Shown here: positions 16,865-25,025 of the stretch, one piece after another
How positions within the stretch are numbered: position 1 is the first letter of the stretch
How the letters are laid out: each line of letters begins with the position of its first letter
Assembly: GCF_905207245.1 (NCBI RefSeq)
Contig: NZ_CAJLKP010000008.1
Coordinates: 1 to 64,000 of the forward strand
Reading direction: 5' to 3'
DNA length: 64,000 bases
From: an uncultured Bacteroides sp.
GTDB lineage: Bacteria; Bacteroidota; Bacteroidia; Bacteroidales; Bacteroidaceae
Made by a program: the position numbers and the translations under genes
The notes under the pieces: model-generated
What the model was told of the DNA's origin: nothing
The model's database searches: none
What the model saw: the letters and a program-made list of their open reading frames with translations, nothing else

Positions 16865-16876
16865 ACTTCCATGAGA

Positions 16877-17743
16877 TTAGTTTACCGTTCCTGATTCTGT
16901 TGAGTCTTCCTGTTCTCCCCAACTGATGTCGGAATTTGTTTGAATTACTTCCACATCCAGATACTTGGACATCACAGTGATTTTATACGTATGAACACTG
17001 CCGACAGTCAGATTGGCGTCACCGCTTCCGGGTGTCCAATAATAGGTATTCCCATCGTAAACCACCTTGATGAATTTTTGGTTCGCCATATCTTTCGGAA
17101 CAATCATAGCCTTGTAGTCGCTGTTGTTCGTTTGCCTAAATGGTGAGACATAATCAAACGTATTACTGCTACTTGTGAAGTTCCCTTCGCTATATGTAAA
17201 GTTGTTGCTACATAGGATTCCTAAGCTTGTGGCATCGGTCATAGGGGTTGTTCCATCGTTTTGCAGCAGATGGATGATGACCTTTGCCATTTGGTGTTTG
17301 AACGTAAGCTCTTTTGACTGGCTCGTATAAGAAATTGAGGTTTGATCCGTTTTCAGTACATCGCAAACCATATATTTTTCACCGGTACTTTGGTCTTTCA
17401 ACTGGTCGTTGAAAGTGAAAGCGGTGGGATACCATGCCGTCACCTGCTTGGTTTCGGCGGTAGAGTTCCAATAAAAAGGCTGCGTTGAAGTCAGCTTACC
17501 ATCCTGGCTCATCTTGTAATCTTTGGTTTCGTCGCCAATCTTTACTTTCACTGTTTCAGTGCCGTCCCATTTACTCTCTCCATTTGTATCTTCACTGACT
17601 CTGGTTGTCGGCATATTCGTTTTTACAGAGGCTGTAAAAGCAAGCGGATATTTGCCATCCGTCAGTTCGTCCTGCGTACAGGCGGCAAACATCAGGAGAG
17701 ATGCCAGTGCGCAGGCGGTTTGTAGTATTTTTAATTGTTTCAT
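16877..17743 (-). CDS. Fimbrillin family lipoprotein
   Basis: A 288-residue lipoprotein (ACALASLLMFAACTQDE) with the fimbrillin pattern: PTTRVSEDTNGESKWDG, ADKQVTAWYP-type strands (TKQVTAWYPTAFTF) and KELTFKHQMAKVIIHLL, the strand-plus-histidine core segment of FimA/Mfa-like subunits. It should be exported, lipidated and polymerised or anchored at the surface. It is close to the tip-like fimbrillin gene and separate from the main fimbrial operon at 23-28 kb, so this island has its own pair of pilin-like subunits. Confidence 0.78.
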   Translation of the reverse strand: MKQLKILQTACALASLLMFAACTQDELTDGKYPLAFTASVKTNMPTTRVSEDTNGESKWDGTETVKVKIGDETKDYKMSQDGKLTSTQPFYWNSTAETKQVTAWYPTAFTFNDQLKDQSTGEKYMVCDVLKTDQTSISYTSQSKELTFKHQMAKVIIHLLQNDGTTPMTDATSLGILCSNNFTYSEGNFTSSSNTFDYVSPFRQTNNSDYKAMIVPKDMANQKFIKVVYDGNTYYWTPGSGDANLTVGSVHTYKITVMSKYLDVEVIQTNSDISWGEQEDSTESGTVN

Positions 17744-17875
17744 ATCGTTGTCTTTTATATCTGTTCTTCTTTTTGTGCCACCGAGTGCAGCGACGCACTC
17801 AGTTGCTACCTTATAGGGTGGCTCGCTTCGGACTTACGCATCGGTGTTCGGCGGTGGCTGTTACCATTGCATTCT

Positions 17876-18430
17876 TTAAAGCACTACCCGCTGGATGCCG
17901 ACGAGCTGCGCCTGTGCTCCGGGAGCCGCATAGATTTTCACAATGGCCGGGAATGAATGGTCGCCCTGCGTGGCAGGTCTGCCATAGCAGAAGAAACGGT
18001 AGTTCACGCCCTTTACAATCTGTTTGGAAACTCTTTCGGGGGTGTAGCTCACGCCAACGAGTCCCTTCATTGCTTCCTCAAAAATGCTCTGGTCTTCGGG
18101 CGTCAATTTCTGGAAAGGAGACCAGCCGCCACAGGACACTGCGTCAAGGTCGCCTGCCGATTCCACATGGAAAGGCAGTACTTCTTCATAAATCGCATCG
18201 TCGAGGTCGAAGCTGCGGAAGCGTGCCAACTGGATTTCTGCCTTGCCGGGGCGCAGGAACTGGAAGGTGAAGCGCTGAACTTCGGGAGCGCCGTATTTTC
18301 CGGTTTCTATCGGAAGGATTTCGCTGTCCAACAGTGCCACTTCGCCGGTCAAGCGGACCGGTGCGTAACGATAACCCGTACCGCCCATAACGATACGCTC
18401 GATTGTGTAAATTTCACCTACTTTCATCAT
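17876..18430 (-). CDS. Chagasin-like plus cystatin-like double cysteine-protease inhibitor
   Basis: A 184-residue protein with no signal peptide, apparently made of two inhibitor domains. Residues 5-90 follow the chagasin (I42) layout: a GGTGYRY loop (16-22) in place of NPTTGY, a Gly-containing middle loop (ETGKYGAPE), FTFQFLRPGKAEIQLARFRSFD and a final FHVE strand. Residues 98-184 follow the cystatin (I25) layout: the N-terminal Gly pair in SCGGWSPF (101-102), a long helix (DQSIFEEAMKGLVG) and QIVKGVNYRFF (137-147), equivalent to the QxVxG hairpin. Both families block papain-like cysteine proteases. Fusion of the two and a cytoplasmic location would be unusual and suggest self-protection. 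The domain calls rest on motif reading only. Confidence 0.6.
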   Translation of the reverse strand: MMKVGEIYTIERIVMGGTGYRYAPVRLTGEVALLDSEILPIETGKYGAPEVQRFTFQFLRPGKAEIQLARFRSFDLDDAIYEEVLPFHVESAGDLDAVSCGGWSPFQKLTPEDQSIFEEAMKGLVGVSYTPERVSKQIVKGVNYRFFCYGRPATQGDHSFPAIVKIYAAPGAQAQLVGIQRVVL

Positions 18431-18609
18431 CTTGTTTTTTTAGATATTAAACTGAAATTTGGTTCTAAGAGCCGGATGTCTGCCTCCAGCCTTGTTTGAG
18501 AGAGGGTCTCCACGGGATTGCTCCTACGGAAACCGGAACTGTTCATGATATGTCTGTTCTTTACCAGTGCTGATATTTCCCGGTTCATAATTTTATATCA
18601 GAATACAAA

Positions 18610-19815
18610 TTATTTTTCCGGTTTTCTTATCTCTTCCATTACTTCGCCACCGGTCTTCCTCAATTTTTCATTATTCATCTTTGGCAGTTTCAACGGCTTC
18701 ATATCCTCCGCCAAAGGAAGGAAATACCTGTAGAGGGGAGCCTTTTCCAATACAGCCTGATTCTGATAGTATCTTTTGTATGCCGGCAGCAAATAACGCG
18801 GCACTTGGTTGGCGTCGGGTATAAGTGCGTTCAAATATCCAGTGTCCGAAAGCAGGAAGTTGATGAAATCCTGAGCATCCGTCAGTTTCTGTCCACTCAG
18901 CCCGGCTTTAATACCGAGCGCATCCACCCATCCTAACGGATGAGAACCCTTGTCCGACAAAGGCCAGTCGCGTATGGCAATATCTGTCGGTTTCAAGCGG
19001 ACACCGGTCAGCTTGTTTATGGCTTTGAGGATTTCGTTGGACGATTCGGCATAACCTACATGCACCCTGAACTTCCCTTTGACAAAACCTTCTATTCTGG
19101 CGGTCGAACTGTCGCTGGACAAAGAATAAACAGTGTCTGTGAGATGCAACAGACGCCTCATGTTGTTCACTGTTGTTACATCCGGTTTTTCCTGTTGCAA
19201 GGCGATGCCAACATCCGCCTTGTTGCCCTTGTCGTCATACAAGCCGTCCGCATACATTTCGCCGCCGGTCAGGCCACCGGACAAGTCCGTTGTCAGAGCC
19301 TTGCTGTCTATTCCCAACGCCTTTTCCAGTTCGTTCAGATAAGTGGCGTTCCTGATGGCCGCATCCTCCTTGTGATAGAACAGAAAATTGCCGCATATCC
19401 AGTGGGGAAGCACATAGAGTGTCCCGTCATGGTATGCTATGCCATCGTAGTTCATAGTATCCGTTCTTGCTTTCAGAAAATTCTGGTCGGGATAAGCCAT
19501 GACGCTGTTCTTGCGGATTAACGAATCCAGAAAGATACAGTCTATTTCGAGTACATCCGCCTGGGTTGCATACAATCCTCCATGATAATATTCTATCGTT
19601 CCACTCCTTCCATCTTCTATTTCAATTTGCAGGTCTATATCAGGATATTGCTTCTCGAACAAGCTCTCTATTTTTTTGTAATACATATCCGCATCGGGTA
19701 TATACGGATACAGGCAGGCTTTCAGTTCCCGTTTTTGGGCATCCGCATGGACTGCCGGAAGCAATGCCAGCAGGATAAGCAGAATGCCGCATTTTATGAT
19801 GGATAATGTTCTCAT
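18610..19815 (-). CDS. Thiaminase I-like exported protein (periplasmic-binding-protein fold)
   Basis: A 401-residue protein with a signal peptide (GILLILLALLPAVHADAQ). The sequence follows thiaminase I closely: ACLYPYIPDADMYYKKIE at the start, EIDCIFLDSLI, LPHWICGNFLFYHKE with the Cys (residue 141) at the place of the catalytic Cys, LSGGLTGGEMYADGLYD and HVGYAES. Thiaminase I splits thiamine by swapping the thiazole for a nucleophile and has the fold of ABC-transporter binding proteins. Bacteroides thiaminase I genes usually sit with thiamine-salvage genes. None are seen here, and there is no TPP riboswitch that I can recognise. A diverged member with another substrate is possible. Confidence 0.72.
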   Translation of the reverse strand: MRTLSIIKCGILLILLALLPAVHADAQKRELKACLYPYIPDADMYYKKIESLFEKQYPDIDLQIEIEDGRSGTIEYYHGGLYATQADVLEIDCIFLDSLIRKNSVMAYPDQNFLKARTDTMNYDGIAYHDGTLYVLPHWICGNFLFYHKEDAAIRNATYLNELEKALGIDSKALTTDLSGGLTGGEMYADGLYDDKGNKADVGIALQQEKPDVTTVNNMRRLLHLTDTVYSLSSDSSTARIEGFVKGKFRVHVGYAESSNEILKAINKLTGVRLKPTDIAIRDWPLSDKGSHPLGWVDALGIKAGLSGQKLTDAQDFINFLLSDTGYLNALIPDANQVPRYLLPAYKRYYQNQAVLEKAPLYRYFLPLAEDMKPLKLPKMNNEKLRKTGGEVMEEIRKPEK

Positions 19816-19845
19816 GTCAATTTGTTTTTAATTGGTAATTGCTAT

Positions 19846-22281
19846 TTATTGTTTTTTTGACAAGGCTTGCATCAGCTTTCTCATCTCTTCCACGGCAACC
19901 GATGCTTCAAGGTCTGCATTTGCCGGTTCGGATTTCTTCTCTTCGCACTTGTCGCCGGTAACGATGCCGTTGGCGAAGATGCGGTCTGGTGTTTCCAATA
20001 GCAGGTTAAACACTCTTCTCTCTGCATTTTCCATCAACAGCCAGTCGATGTATTCCAGACTTCCGTCCTCCATGCGGATGAGGTCGGCGGCATTCAATTC
20101 TTCTACCCGGACCTGTCCCCGTTTCGTTTCCACCGGATGCGACGGAGTAAGGTAAAGCTCCTTGCCGCTTTCCGTCCTGATGACTACAAGCATATCCACT
20201 TGGCTGGTGAAGATGTCCATGACGCGGACAAAAGGCACGGACTGGCCCCGCAGCATATCACCCGGACGGATGGCCTCGATAGCCATTTTAGAGCCGTCCG
20301 CCATGCGTACAAACGTGCCTTCGGCAAGGCATCCCCAACACCAGTCAATGTATTCTATCGTGATGAAGTTTCCCACCAGTCCGGAAGTATCTCCGCTGGC
20401 GATGGTCACCCGCTTATCCCCGGTCGATGTCTTGAAATCAAAAACGGCTTCCATCGTCAGGTAATTGGTACATCCGATAGAGTCCATGGGAATATAGGAA
20501 CCCCAATCTTCAAGAAATTCCCAAGAGACCTTGTTCCCCTCAAACGTCCATTTGCACTTGTCATGTGCCATATCCATGTAGGATGCCTGTATCTCGCATT
20601 TTGCATCTCTCCCTTTCACCGTGAGGGTTACTTCAGGGACAGTAGGATAAAGGCTGCTTGTTTCCTTGAAGGTGATATTACCTTTCATGGGCAGGAAGAA
20701 AGGCACCATGGACTGGTTGGCAGACTGATGGGCATTATAGTGCGTCTTGATGTTATAAGTATAGTCGGACTTGCCTTGCCCTTGCCAGCAAGAACTGTTG
20801 TTTTCAATGGAAACGTTTATACAATCGTGTTTTTCTTTGGACTTGCGGGAAGGGTCTTGGATGTCGTATTTCTCTATCACACTGTTTCCCTCCAGCAATT
20901 CGCCTGCGACAACTGCTTGTATCTGTTTGTCTTTGTTGACTGAAATTAGCGTGGTGTAAAGTGCCACCTTGGCAGGATTATGGCTTGTGGGAATATCCAC
21001 GGCAGCTTCCATGCAGCGGAGATTTTTAAACATCACCACATTTGCACCTACTTGCTTTCCGGTGGAAGTGTCTATGGCTTCCATATTCACGACACTACAA
21101 ACCGGAGTTTCCTTGAGGTCTATCCGGGAAACATACGAAACCACTCCGTCTGCCTCTTTCGTGAAGCTGAACATTTTGTTTTCCGCCGTGAAATCCTTGC
21201 CGATGGGGAGTTCCGTCACCACACCATTGGCGGCAGCCTTCAACGTGTCGGTCCAATGCTTCTGCAATGTCGGATATTTTCCCAAATCCTCCATCGTGAC
21301 GAATTTCTGCTGCAACAGGTAACGGTCGTCCTCGTTGCACAAGTTCAGCGGGCGGAGGATGCTGTTGCTGCTGCCCCCGCTCTTGCCTTTCAGGCATTTC
21401 ACGGACGAACAGCCCACGGGGTAGAAATCCGCACCGATTTTAATGCCGGTCGTGAAACGGATTATAGCCTCTCCCTGTATCTCGCCGGTTACAGAAGATT
21501 CAACTTTGATTACCCCGTTTTTGCCCGGTGTGACTTCTATCCCTTCAAACTCCTTTGATATGCCGCCTTTCTCCATGTTGAAAACCTTCTTATCGAAGAA
21601 CGGGCTGGTACAGACAAATGAAGTACCTACAGGAAAGGCATTGCTGACATCAATACGAAAAGTGTACTTGCGTGCCTGTTCCGGCTGGAAGAAGCGGAAA
21701 TTCCATACTGTCTTATTTCCCAACATGAACTCCATACTTCTGGTTTCGGGTATCCTCATGCAGACGCATGGATTCTCACGCACCCAGTAGGCGAAGTCTG
21801 CATGGTCTGTAAAGTCCGGCAATCCGGTCACCGGGTCACCGGCACTATCAGAGGCTATGGCAAGAAGCATACGGCTGTCCGACTTCTCCGTGGGAAAAAG
21901 GAATGGCGTTTCCGTAATGCCATAATCACCGGGGCTTACCTCGGACAGGCAAACACTATCAGCATTGCTTTCTGTTTTCAGCTTGTGTGCAGACCATTGC
22001 TTCGGTTTTGTAAACCAATCCGGTGTGATTGCATACAGATGGATGTAGGCAGTCTGCTCTGATGTGGAAATGTTTTTCGTCCGCACATAAACCAACACAT
22101 TGCCTCCTTGCGGTGGTAGTGGCTGGGAAACATCATGCAGGTACGACCAGCTTAAAAAACCGATGGGGTCTTCCATGTGGTCATGTACGATGACATCCGG
22201 AGACCAGAAATAGGATTGCGGGTATAAACTTCCTCCCGTATCCTTCAGTTCATCTCTAAGTAAAATCAAGTTGTTCAACAT
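19846..22281 (-). CDS. Large Hint (hedgehog/intein)-domain protein without signal peptide
   Basis: An 811-residue protein starting MLNNLILLRDEL with no export signal. The N-terminal 640 residues are beta-rich and unrecognised (SPDVIVHDHMEDPIG, GGNVLVYVRTKNIS near the start suggest Ig-like modules). From about residue 645 a Hint domain is clear: CLAEGTFVRMADGSKMAIEA with the nucleophile-type Cys, IRPGDMLRG, LYLTPSHPV with the block-B Thr-x-x-His, and LLLETPDRIFANGIVTGD. Hint domains self-cleave, and in polymorphic toxins they release C-terminal domains. Here only about 45 charged residues follow, so no toxin domain is attached. It lies 30 bases before the thiaminase-like gene, in one transcription unit. 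Confidence 0.78.
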   Translation of the reverse strand: MLNNLILLRDELKDTGGSLYPQSYFWSPDVIVHDHMEDPIGFLSWSYLHDVSQPLPPQGGNVLVYVRTKNISTSEQTAYIHLYAITPDWFTKPKQWSAHKLKTESNADSVCLSEVSPGDYGITETPFLFPTEKSDSRMLLAIASDSAGDPVTGLPDFTDHADFAYWVRENPCVCMRIPETRSMEFMLGNKTVWNFRFFQPEQARKYTFRIDVSNAFPVGTSFVCTSPFFDKKVFNMEKGGISKEFEGIEVTPGKNGVIKVESSVTGEIQGEAIIRFTTGIKIGADFYPVGCSSVKCLKGKSGGSSNSILRPLNLCNEDDRYLLQQKFVTMEDLGKYPTLQKHWTDTLKAAANGVVTELPIGKDFTAENKMFSFTKEADGVVSYVSRIDLKETPVCSVVNMEAIDTSTGKQVGANVVMFKNLRCMEAAVDIPTSHNPAKVALYTTLISVNKDKQIQAVVAGELLEGNSVIEKYDIQDPSRKSKEKHDCINVSIENNSSCWQGQGKSDYTYNIKTHYNAHQSANQSMVPFFLPMKGNITFKETSSLYPTVPEVTLTVKGRDAKCEIQASYMDMAHDKCKWTFEGNKVSWEFLEDWGSYIPMDSIGCTNYLTMEAVFDFKTSTGDKRVTIASGDTSGLVGNFITIEYIDWCWGCLAEGTFVRMADGSKMAIEAIRPGDMLRGQSVPFVRVMDIFTSQVDMLVVIRTESGKELYLTPSHPVETKRGQVRVEELNAADLIRMEDGSLEYIDWLLMENAERRVFNLLLETPDRIFANGIVTGDKCEEKKSEPANADLEASVAVEEMRKLMQALSKKQ

Positions 22282-22360
22282 AATTTATCTTTTTATTTGC
22301 CAAAGGCAATTGTTTGTCACAAAACCACTTTATTCTTTATCATATATGGGATGAACGGGA

Positions 22361-22822
22361 TTATCCCAGCGGATTCTCCTCCTGGTCCTCATCGGAGCCG
22401 CCTTCCGGCAAAGAGTCCTCAGTGTCGGGCGAAAGCTCTATCCATTCCAGCTCGTCGCTGTCAACGAGGGCACGGGTGTAGGTGCCGTTGCTCAGTCGGG
22501 TACGTTCGGGGATGAACTCCACACGCACGGCTTCCACCTGTTTGTCAAAGTCGAAATCCTTGAGGTCCTTCACGCCATGAGTGCTGAGCACGTAGCGGAA
22601 GTAACCGAGTCCCCTGATATGGACGCTCTTGCCCTGCGCCATGCGAGTGTGCATCACGCCTGCGATGTCGCCCAGCACGGCTTGAACGTCGGAGTTACTT
22701 ACTGTGGAGATTTTCGACAAATCTTTGGCGATGGTCTCCGTTTCTATGGGCTTGCCCTGCACAAGTGCTTGGGGGTAATAAACCGCATTCTTCTTGTTGA
22801 ATGATTTTTTCCAGAATGGCAT
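22361..22822 (-). CDS. HU/IHF-family DNA-binding protein with acidic tail
   Basis: A 153-residue protein of the elongated HU-like type found in Bacteroidota. It contains a two-helix start (IAKDLSKISTVSNSDVQAVLGDIAGVMHTRM), then GKSVHIRGLGYFRYVLS, the strand-turn segment that leads into the DNA-binding arms of HU. The C-terminus is strongly acidic (SPDTEDSLPEGGSDEDQEE). The start is the ATG at 22822; the upstream TTG at 22828 is unlikely. It is the first gene of the island in transcription direction, 80 bases before the Hint gene and next to an array of 22-bp repeats, so it might bind there. That link is speculative. Confidence 0.82.
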   Translation of the reverse strand: MPFWKKSFNKKNAVYYPQALVQGKPIETETIAKDLSKISTVSNSDVQAVLGDIAGVMHTRMAQGKSVHIRGLGYFRYVLSTHGVKDLKDFDFDKQVEAVRVEFIPERTRLSNGTYTRALVDSDELEWIELSPDTEDSLPEGGSDEDQEENPLG

Positions 22823-22905
22823 AAGCAATCGTTCTAATTTTGTTAATTATTTTACTTCTTATTGCTCGTTTCCTCAAAGAGGTGTTACAGATAGCTGTAG
22901 AGGAG

Positions 22906-22993
22906 GTGCTACTTTGAGGAGGTCAAGGTAGTACATCGAGCGTGTCAATGTACTACTTCGAGGAGGTCAAAGTACTACCTTTACAAGGTCAAG
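22906..22993. repeat. Array of four 22-bp tandem repeats
   Basis: Four imperfect 22-base units begin at 22906, 22928, 22950 and 22972. Each starts with GT-x-x-TAC and ends with GTCAA(G/T/A); units 1 and 3 share GAGGAGGTCAA. Adjacent units contain the inverse pair TAGTACAT/ATGTACTA, so the array can also fold into hairpins. It fills most of the gap between the last fimbrillin gene and the HU-like gene. Confidence 0.75.
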
Positions 22994-23045
22994 GCAGCGG
23001 CTTGTCTGGGGAAATGATTGATTTTCTCATCTTTGTCTGATATTA

Positions 23046-24026
23046 TTATTCCATTTCAGCATTGCCGTTACCACCGGAAACGTTTGTCCATCCCTCAATT
23101 TTGCATCCGCTCACTGTCAGGCCGGTCTTCTTCATGGTAATGGTATAGGTATAAGAAGTTCCGGCAGCAAGTGCTGGCTGGATATCATTTTTATTGACAT
23201 AGGTCTGCCCACCGATAGTGGCACTGAATGTCAATGGACTCGATAAGCTTTGCGGATAGAGAATCATGGTGTAAGTACGGGTCTTACCTGTGTTATCGTC
23301 CTTTTTGACATTGTCGGTAATCGTCCAGTTACTTTCTGCCATTGCCGTTGTTGAAACTGCGGCTGTTCCATCCGTAACCTTGAATGTACCCTCATGCTTC
23401 AATCCGCCCAGTTTATAAACTGCGTTAAACACTTGATCGGCAGTAAATCCGTCCGTAGCCGAAGTATTCAACACAAGTATCAGACGTGACATTTTGTGCT
23501 TGAACTGATAGTCGTGGGTAACATCCACTTTTTTGAACTCGACCGTGGCACTGCTTCTTGAAGCCGTTGCACCACTGGCAAAGAGGTAATCGAATGCTTC
23601 CTGCTTCTCAACGGTGGATTGGTCTTTCGTATCGCCTCCGGTAACGGTTCCGTCTGTTCCGGGCAATGTGGCGGCATCATCAGATGACTGGTACGGGCTG
23701 TAGGCGGCGAAAGTCACAGTCTCACTGGCGTCCTGAAAGAAGATGCCTCCCGATGCCGCCGTAAAAATTCCGGTTGTTCCACCACTTTCTACTGTGTATT
23801 TTACATTCTTGTAAAGGGTTGCCATCGTGCTGGTGGGTGCATTCGTCACCATCACTCCAATGGTGTTTCCCGCTGACCAGGAGTCGTCAACGGCACGGGT
23901 CACGGGACCGTCAATTCCTGCCGTAATCCGTGCTTCCACCGGGCCATTGTTCACTTCGTTCTCATCGTTGCTGCAAGCTGCCAATAGTGTGGCGGCGGTT
24001 GCAATTAGTAAATACTTTGATTTCAT
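23046..24026 (-). CDS. Fimbrillin family protein (third in the main fimbrial operon)
   Basis: A 326-residue lipoprotein (LIATAATLLAACSNDEN) with the FimA/Mfa1-like pattern: GPVTRAVDDSWSAGNTIGVMV, where the TRA site near residue 45 is where processing removes the N-terminal segment in such pilins, then VTFAAYSPYQ and YQFKHKMSRLILVLN. The C-terminus SGCKIEGWTNVSGGNG is the usual closing strand. It is the last gene of the operon that begins at 28172 and is probably the major or a tip subunit. It is followed by the 22-bp repeat array. Confidence 0.85.
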   Translation of the reverse strand: MKSKYLLIATAATLLAACSNDENEVNNGPVEARITAGIDGPVTRAVDDSWSAGNTIGVMVTNAPTSTMATLYKNVKYTVESGGTTGIFTAASGGIFFQDASETVTFAAYSPYQSSDDAATLPGTDGTVTGGDTKDQSTVEKQEAFDYLFASGATASRSSATVEFKKVDVTHDYQFKHKMSRLILVLNTSATDGFTADQVFNAVYKLGGLKHEGTFKVTDGTAAVSTTAMAESNWTITDNVKKDDNTGKTRTYTMILYPQSLSSPLTFSATIGGQTYVNKNDIQPALAAGTSYTYTITMKKTGLTVSGCKIEGWTNVSGGNGNAEME

Positions 24027-24071
24027 TATGGTCTATTTTTTTATTTGTCATTAAATGGGTTCGTTCTTTGC

Positions 24072-25013
24072 TTAGTTGGCGTCCACTTGTCCGCCATTTT
24101 CTGCATTCCAAGGGTCTATCTGTCCGGTTACTTCCACGCCCGTGCGGTTCAGCTTTACGGTGTAGGTATATTTGCTTCCGGCTGTGAGTGCCTTGCCCAT
24201 GTTCCAGATGAAGGGAACATCGCGACCATTGTTCAAGTCGAATTCAAAGGTGCGGTCGGTAGCGACATCGGGCAGCAAGATGGCTTCGTAAACGTATGCG
24301 TCAGCTTGCTTAAAGAGGGTGATGTCGGCAGTGTTTGCGGCATCAGCTTTCAGTGCGCCTGCGGTGAGGTCGAAGGTGGCGGTGGTGTTCTGTGCATTCA
24401 CCTTTACTGTCAGTCTGTTCATCTCATCAGCACTGACTCCTGCACCTGGCTCTACGGTCAGTATTACCTTACACAGCTGGTGCTTGAAACCGAGGGTGAT
24501 GGCCTTGTCCGTCTTCTTTTTCCCTTTTACGTCATTGGAGTACAGCAGGTCGAGGGCTTCCTGGTTGGTCTGTGTGGCTAAGTTGACGACGTAGAGGTAA
24601 TGCGTTGTCGTTTCCTCTTTTATAAGGTTCCCCTGCGGAGAGTAGGCACAGAAATCCACCTCACTGTTATCCATTGGATAGTAGATGGTGATGCCGCCGG
24701 GTTTGAAAGTTCCGGCAGCGGTTGCATCCACCACGTAGCGGATGTTTTCCGCTCCTTCGCTGATTTGCTCCGGCACTAACGATTGTCCGGCTTTCACCAT
24801 AAAGATGCCAATGGCATCCGTTGCCGACCAGGCCTGGTCGATGGCACGGGTTTCCGTCACTCCCACGGAGGCACGGAACTCTACGGGCACGGGCTGTCCG
24901 TCCGCCCTGTCAGCAGGCTCATATTCGTTCTCACTGCAAGCGGCAAGTGCAAGTGCCGCGATTGCAGGAATCATATAATTCTTCATTGACTTATAGTTGT
25001 TGTTATTCTTCAT
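24072..25013 (-). CDS. Fimbrillin family protein (second in the main fimbrial operon)
   Basis: A 313-residue lipoprotein with lipobox AALALAACSEN and the same motifs as its neighbours: VGVTETRAIDQAWSATDAIGIFM, VDFCAYSPQGNL and ITLGFKHQLCKVILTV, ending VEVTGQIDPWNAENGGQ. Two starts are possible: 25013, or the ATG at 24986 (MKNYMIPAIAALALAACS), which gives a more standard lipoprotein signal. The gene is separated by 12 bases from the preceding fimbrillin and by 45 from the next, which supports co-transcription. Confidence 0.85.
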   Translation of the reverse strand: MKNNNNYKSMKNYMIPAIAALALAACSENEYEPADRADGQPVPVEFRASVGVTETRAIDQAWSATDAIGIFMVKAGQSLVPEQISEGAENIRYVVDATAAGTFKPGGITIYYPMDNSEVDFCAYSPQGNLIKEETTTHYLYVVNLATQTNQEALDLLYSNDVKGKKKTDKAITLGFKHQLCKVILTVEPGAGVSADEMNRLTVKVNAQNTTATFDLTAGALKADAANTADITLFKQADAYVYEAILLPDVATDRTFEFDLNNGRDVPFIWNMGKALTAGSKYTYTVKLNRTGVEVTGQIDPWNAENGGQVDAN

Positions 25014-25025
25014 CTTTATTCATTT

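Noticed and set aside
18610..19815. Ordinary ABC-transporter sugar-binding protein
   Set aside because: No permease or ATPase genes are near, and the conserved Cys with its surrounding WICGNFLFY plus several other segments fit thiaminase I better.
19816..22281. TPP riboswitch for the thiaminase-like gene
   Set aside because: The gap before the gene is only 30 bases and no riboswitch-like CUGAGA element was seen there or before the HU gene.
22906..22993. CRISPR array
   Set aside because: The units are contiguous 22-base repeats without unique spacers, and no cas genes are present.
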